From: Secundilactobacillus collinoides DSM 20515 = JCM 1123 | GTDB lineage: Bacteria; Bacillota; Bacilli; Lactobacillales; Lactobacillaceae | Assembly: GCF_001435975.1 (NCBI RefSeq) | Contig: NZ_AYYR01000054.1 | Coordinates: 27,585-91,584 of the forward strand | Direction of reading: 5' to 3' | Length of the DNA: 64,000 nucleotides | In this document: positions 60,153 to 64,000 of the stretch, one piece after another | Layout of the letters: each line of letters starts with the position of its first letter | How positions within the stretch are numbered: position 1 is the stretch's first letter | Translations under genes and position numbers: made by a program | The notes under the pieces: model-generated | Told to the model about the DNA's origin: nothing | Seen by the model: the letters and a program-made list of their open reading frames with translations, nothing else | Databases searched by the model: none

Positions 60153-60595
60153 TAAAATAATCATCCTTCCGAAAATAAATAATTAGCGATCTGGAACGTC
60201 GATGTTCAAGAATTTCACGAGCAAGGTGCATCCCTTCTTTCTCAATAGTCGTTCCTCTATTATATCGAAGTTTGCCCATCTTGAGAATCGGAAAGAATTC
60301 GGTTTTGCTAATTTAATAATCTTATAATATATATAAGCTCAAAACACAAGGCAAAAACGTTGCCTCGCCTGTGATTTTCGAAGCGTTTAGCCCCTCTGTT
60401 TTCGGGTGAAAACGAGAATCTTCTACGAGTTTTATTGCCACCGAATGCAACCAGGAAAATTTTCAGTACAGAATACGGGAAAAACAATGGCGTTCCGCGG
60501 TATTATAAGAGGTGAGTACAAGTTACAACCTGAAAGCTGATTTTCAGGGTGACATTTGGGGCGCAAAACACTGACACAAAAAGGAGTGTTTCGAC
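60153..60595. other. Divergent promoter region between the ATPase and ppk
   Basis: 443 bp without a gene. A/T-rich blocks (TTATAATATATATAAG at about 60,320 and TATTATAAGAGG at about 60,500) are likely -10 regions for the two directions. No clear operator or riboswitch was seen. Confidence 0.45.
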
Positions 60596-62770
60596 ATGAG
60601 CGAGAAAATCGACTATAACAACTTTGATTACTACACGAACCGGGAACTCAGCTGGTTGGACTTTAACGACCGGGTCTTGGAAGAGGCCCGTGACGAGGCC
60701 AACCCGTTTTTGGAACGGTTATCTTTTTTAAGTATTACCCAGAGTAACCTTGACGAGTTCTTCATGGTACGGGTGGCGTCACTGGCTAAACTGGCGGCGG
60801 TCAACTACCCGGAACCAGAGGCGTCAGGCATGACGGCTGAGGAACAGTTAAAAGCGGTTAACCAAAAGGCTCACGTGCAGCTGACCAAGCAGTACCAGAC
60901 GTTGGACAATCTGTTGCCGGATTGTGAACGATTAGGTATCCATCTGAAAACGGTCAAACAGTTAACGGACAAACAATATCAGTACATTAAGAACTATTTT
61001 CATGACGACCTTTATCCGGTTCTGACGCCCATGGCAGATGACAGCTCACGACCGTTTCCGTTTATCGCAAATGACACCCTGAATTTGGCAATTCAGCTAA
61101 AGAAGGGCGGCAACGATGAACCGTTGTACGCCACACTGCAGATCCCGGATGTTTTTCCGCGGGTGTTGCGACTGCCCGATGACGATAATGCCTTCATTTT
61201 AATCGAAGACGTGGTCAAAGAATTTGTGAGTCAGCTGTTTGTGAACTACAAAATTAAATCCAGCAGCGCTTTTCGGGTGATTAGGGACATGGACTTGGAT
61301 GTCGCTGAAGAGGATACGTCCGACCTGCTGAAAGAGGTCCAGCAGCAGTTGAAACTGCGGGAGCACGGGGACGTGATCCGATTGGAAGTTGAGAGCAGTA
61401 TCAGTAAGAAATTATTGAAACGATTGACCACGGAACTCAACGTTGAGCCGTTTGCCATCTACGAGGTCCAAGGGCCGCTCGACCTGACCTTCTTGAAGCA
61501 CGTGGTTAAGGAAACAAACGGGCATGATGACCTGAAATACCCAAAGTATAAGGCCTACCAGCCTAAGGCACTGTCCGCTCAGAGCAACATTTTTGATGCC
61601 ATCAGTCAACATGATTGGCTGATGCAGCACCCCTACGATAAATTTGACCCCGTTGTCGAATCTATTCGTCAAGCGTCAAGTGATCCCGACACGTTGGCCA
61701 TTAAAATGACCCTGTACCGGGTATCTGGTGATTCACCAATTATTCGTTATTTGGGACAGGCGGCGCAAAATGGGAAACAGGTTACCGTTTTGGTAGAAGT
61801 TAAAGCGCGGTTTGATGAACAAAATAATGTGCATTGGGCTAAAAAATTGGAAACGATGGGCTGTCACGTTATTTATGGCCTGATTGGCCTGAAAACTCAC
61901 TGCAAGTTGTCGCTGGTCGTTCGCCGAGAAGAAAACGGCATTCGCCGGTACATGCACATGGGAACCGGGAACTATAACGATGCGACGGCTCACTTCTACA
62001 CGGACATGGGGTTGTTCACAGCTAACAACGACATGGGAATCGATGCCACTAACATCTTTAACATGTTGTCCGGCTATTCACGGCCGCCGTTTTTCCACGA
62101 ACTGCACATCTCACCAGAGGGCATTCGCGACTTTATCGATGAAAAACTGGACGCGGCCATTCAAGTGGTAAAGGACGGCGGCACTGCCCACGTTCAGATG
62201 AAAATGAATTCGCTGTCCGATCAGGAAATTATCGCACATCTGTATCGCGCGTCGCACGCGGGGGTTGAAATTGATATTATCGTGCGGGGTATTTGTTGTT
62301 TGCGAACCGGTATTAAGGACGTCAGCGACAACATTACGGTGCATTCGATCGTTGGCCGATTCTTGGAACACAGCCGGATCTACATCTTTGATTTCAACGG
62401 TGAACAAACTGTCTTTCTGTCGAGTGCCGACATGATGACGCGAAATCTGAATCGGCGGGTCGAACTGCTATTTCCAGTGAAACAGTCTGATTTGCGGGAC
62501 CGAGTTTTGGCCATTTATGACATTATGTGGACGGACAACGTTAAGACGCGGGTTCTCGCGGCGGACAACACTTACAAACGTGTTAGTCGCGGCGGGAAAC
62601 CGGCGAATGAATCGCAAGCGGTGTTTGTCGCAGACGCTGAAAAGAAAGTGGCATTTGCGCAAGCACGCGCTGAACAAAATAAGTTATCAAGTTTGCAATC
62701 GGCGGGTGAACGCCAACCGGAAACACCTGATCAGTCTGATTCTGCCAACCCTGATGGAAGTGACGCTTAG
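60596..62770 (+). CDS. ppk: Polyphosphate kinase PPK1
   Basis: 724 aa with the full four-domain PPK1 layout: N-domain (NRELSWLDFNDRVLEEA near residue 16), head, and two PLD-like C-domains. The autophosphorylated His435 sits in LKTHCKLSLVVRRE. RYMHMGTGNYND and FLSSADMMTRNLNRRVELL are further catalytic motifs. It makes polyphosphate reversibly from ATP. The last 40 residues are a low-complexity acidic/Ser tail. AAAGGAG precedes the ATG. In an operon with ppx. Confidence 0.95.
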   Translation: MSEKIDYNNFDYYTNRELSWLDFNDRVLEEARDEANPFLERLSFLSITQSNLDEFFMVRVASLAKLAAVNYPEPEASGMTAEEQLKAVNQKAHVQLTKQYQTLDNLLPDCERLGIHLKTVKQLTDKQYQYIKNYFHDDLYPVLTPMADDSSRPFPFIANDTLNLAIQLKKGGNDEPLYATLQIPDVFPRVLRLPDDDNAFILIEDVVKEFVSQLFVNYKIKSSSAFRVIRDMDLDVAEEDTSDLLKEVQQQLKLREHGDVIRLEVESSISKKLLKRLTTELNVEPFAIYEVQGPLDLTFLKHVVKETNGHDDLKYPKYKAYQPKALSAQSNIFDAISQHDWLMQHPYDKFDPVVESIRQASSDPDTLAIKMTLYRVSGDSPIIRYLGQAAQNGKQVTVLVEVKARFDEQNNVHWAKKLETMGCHVIYGLIGLKTHCKLSLVVRREENGIRRYMHMGTGNYNDATAHFYTDMGLFTANNDMGIDATNIFNMLSGYSRPPFFHELHISPEGIRDFIDEKLDAAIQVVKDGGTAHVQMKMNSLSDQEIIAHLYRASHAGVEIDIIVRGICCLRTGIKDVSDNITVHSIVGRFLEHSRIYIFDFNGEQTVFLSSADMMTRNLNRRVELLFPVKQSDLRDRVLAIYDIMWTDNVKTRVLAADNTYKRVSRGGKPANESQAVFVADAEKKVAFAQARAEQNKLSSLQSAGERQPETPDQSDSANPDGSDA

Positions 62771-63705
62771 TGGAAAATTTTGCGGTAATTGATTTAGGAT
62801 CAAATTCGGCTCGTCTGAGTGTGACTAGAATTGACGATAATGGCGAAACAACGCCGGTCACACAACTGAAATCATATGTGCGGTTGTCGGAAAATATGGG
62901 TGCGGAGCGCATTTTGCAGCCGGAAGCCATCGACCGGACATTAGGCGCGTTGAAAGAATTTAAAACAATCTATGATAAGGAAAAAAATGTACAAGTGAAG
63001 GCAATTGCGACTGCGGCGACACGGCAGGCTAGTAACCAGAAGGCCTTTTTAAAACAGGTGGCTGAACTGGGTATCGACCTCAAGGTGATTCCCGGCACAA
63101 CGGAAGCCTATTACGATTACCTTGGGGTGAGTGAGACGCTGCCCATGCCCAACGCTGTAATCTTGGATACGGGAGGTGCCAGCACTGAAATCATTTTGGT
63201 GCAGAACAACAAAGTGAAGCATCTGATCAGCATTCCAATCGGCAGCGTCACGCTGACGCAGGGCTATCTGCCGGCTGACGTGATTCCTGCCAGTAACTTG
63301 TTTAACGTTATGACATACGTGAATAACCTATTGTCTGGCGTCTGGTGGTTGCGTAATGGCCTGCATTTACCGATTATCGGGTTAGGCGGATGCAATCGAA
63401 CCCTGGCTAAGATTGATCGCCGTTACAACCGATTCTCGGATTATGAAGACATTCACGGCTATCAATTGAGTCGTGAAGTTGTGGACAATACCTTTTCGAA
63501 AATTGTGGATCGTGATTTAGACGGCCGCAAACAGATTCCAGGGTTGAGCAAGGACCGCGCGGATATCATTGTTGGCGGATTGATCCCACTGGTATTGATG
63601 ATGCGCTATTTAGATTCAGACCGAATCACGTTTTCAAACAGCGGTCTGCGGGATGGTGTTTTATTCGAACATTTACGTCAGTTGCGGGATAGTGTGGTTA
63701 AGTAG
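62770..63705 (+). CDS. ppx: Exopolyphosphatase (Ppx/GppA family)
   Basis: 311 aa. Actin-like ATPase fold with phosphate-1 motif VIDLGSNSARLSV (about 5-17) and VILDTGGASTEIILV (about 134-148); GLGGCNRTLAKID marks the second lobe. It removes phosphate from polyphosphate ends, or pppGpp in some members. At 311 aa it is the short, two-domain form. It starts at GTG overlapping the ppk stop by one base (TAGTG), so translation is coupled. Confidence 0.92.
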   Translation: MENFAVIDLGSNSARLSVTRIDDNGETTPVTQLKSYVRLSENMGAERILQPEAIDRTLGALKEFKTIYDKEKNVQVKAIATAATRQASNQKAFLKQVAELGIDLKVIPGTTEAYYDYLGVSETLPMPNAVILDTGGASTEIILVQNNKVKHLISIPIGSVTLTQGYLPADVIPASNLFNVMTYVNNLLSGVWWLRNGLHLPIIGLGGCNRTLAKIDRRYNRFSDYEDIHGYQLSREVVDNTFSKIVDRDLDGRKQIPGLSKDRADIIVGGLIPLVLMMRYLDSDRITFSNSGLRDGVLFEHLRQLRDSVVK

Positions 63706-63708
63706 TAA

Positions 63709-63846
63709 GAGAGTGGAAGAAAGCGGTTAGAGACCAGAACGTAAGCGCCATTAGAGACAAATCCCGATCTTGGATTTGTCTCTAATGGCGCTTACGTGGC
63801 CGGTCTCTGCTTTCTGGAGCTCGTTTCCGCTCGGTGGCCTAGAAAG
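63709..63846 (+). repeat. Long-hairpin intergenic element, copy 11 (core class B)
   Basis: Starts AGAGAGTGGAAGAAAGCGG three bases after the ppx stop. Core arms 63739-63764 and 63772-63797 are perfect over 26 nt. Outer AGAGACC/GGTCTCT and AAAGC/GCTTT add pairing. The end reads GGAGCTCGTTTCCGCTCGG. Confidence 0.88.
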
Positions 63847-63881
63847 AGCGGTATAAATTTATTTCCTTGGTTAATCTTAGG

Positions 63882-64000
63882 AGAGAGTGGAACAAACCGG
63901 TTAAAGACTGGAGCAGAAGCGGACTATTTTATAAAATCCTGGGCTTTATAAAATCCTGGGCTTAGATTTTGTAAAATAGTCCGCTTCTGTGCAAGTCTTT
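63882..64000 (+). repeat. Long-hairpin intergenic element, copy 12 (core class C, cut by window end)
   Basis: GAGAGTGGAACAAACCGG then a left arm (63903 on) whose first 26 nt equal copy 6. The right arm reaches the window edge. The loop contains a tandem duplication of TTTATAAAATCCTGGGC. Confidence 0.85.

Noticed and set aside
1..64000. CRISPR array, prophage, tRNA or rRNA genes
   Set aside because: No spaced direct repeats, phage structural genes, tRNA cloverleaf ends or rRNA signatures were seen on either strand.

Overview
The window looks like about 64 kb of a Lactobacillaceae chromosome. Protein family content, strong AGGAGG-type ribosome sites, T-box leaders, CcpA-type sites, ParB-type parS sites and moderate GC all fit a heterofermentative lactobacillus, of the Secundilactobacillus/Lentilactobacillus/Levilactobacillus kind. 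The genus call is inference. One exact and one near-exact parS 16-mer (29,020 and 39,935) suggest the segment lies in the origin-proximal ParB-loading region. No rRNA, tRNA, CRISPR array, prophage or intact insertion sequence was seen.

Layout. 0-8 kb: FAD-dependent lactate/glycolate dehydrogenase behind a promoter with a dyad on its -10, an MFS exporter, a uracil-DNA glycosylase-like protein, MntH and two TetR regulators. 7.5-8.4 kb: no gene, but a promoter-terminator pair bounding an orphan transcript. 8-16 kb: DUF554 protein, O-acetyltransferase, oxidoreductases, a HAD phosphatase and two unknown proteins. 16-21 kb: a five-gene minus-strand operon (DedA, PAP2 phosphatase, GtrB-like transferase, GT-C-like membrane glycosyltransferase, GtrA) that reads as a complete undecaprenyl-phosphate-linked envelope glycosylation unit. 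21-27 kb: a T-box-controlled MFS transporter, an Mga-like regulator and two isocitrate lyase/PEP mutase-fold proteins, one without catalytic residues. 27-34 kb: a two-component system, SDR, MerR, a second DUF554 protein, a divergent NmrA/TetR pair over a nested palindrome, and an NhaC antiporter. 35-43.5 kb: PepD dipeptidase, an EAL protein with a terminator-bearing leader, DegV-DUF1836, YitT, and an Rrf2-containing redox operon. 43.5-50.6 kb: a Met-type T-box before an aminotransferase, an L,D-transpeptidase, a secreted GH8 glycosidase, an acyltransferase, MarR and a small protein. 50.7-56.8 kb: an AT-richer sialic acid catabolic island (SSS symporter, TIM-barrel isomerase, ROK kinase, NanA, NanE, RpiR regulator). 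57-64 kb: a P2-type cation ATPase divergent from ppk-ppx.

The most striking pattern no gene explains is a dispersed family of long, almost perfectly self-complementary intergenic elements, with about ten recognisable copies plus fragments. They share polar flanks: an AGAGAGTGG-like end usually sits within about 20 bp after a stop codon, and the other end is rich in CTCGTTTCC. They carry exchangeable hairpin cores of at least three sequence classes. Pairing is kept while sequence changes, and there is no U-tract, so they are not ordinary terminators. Two genes (an SDR and gtrA) even take their last codons from the element.
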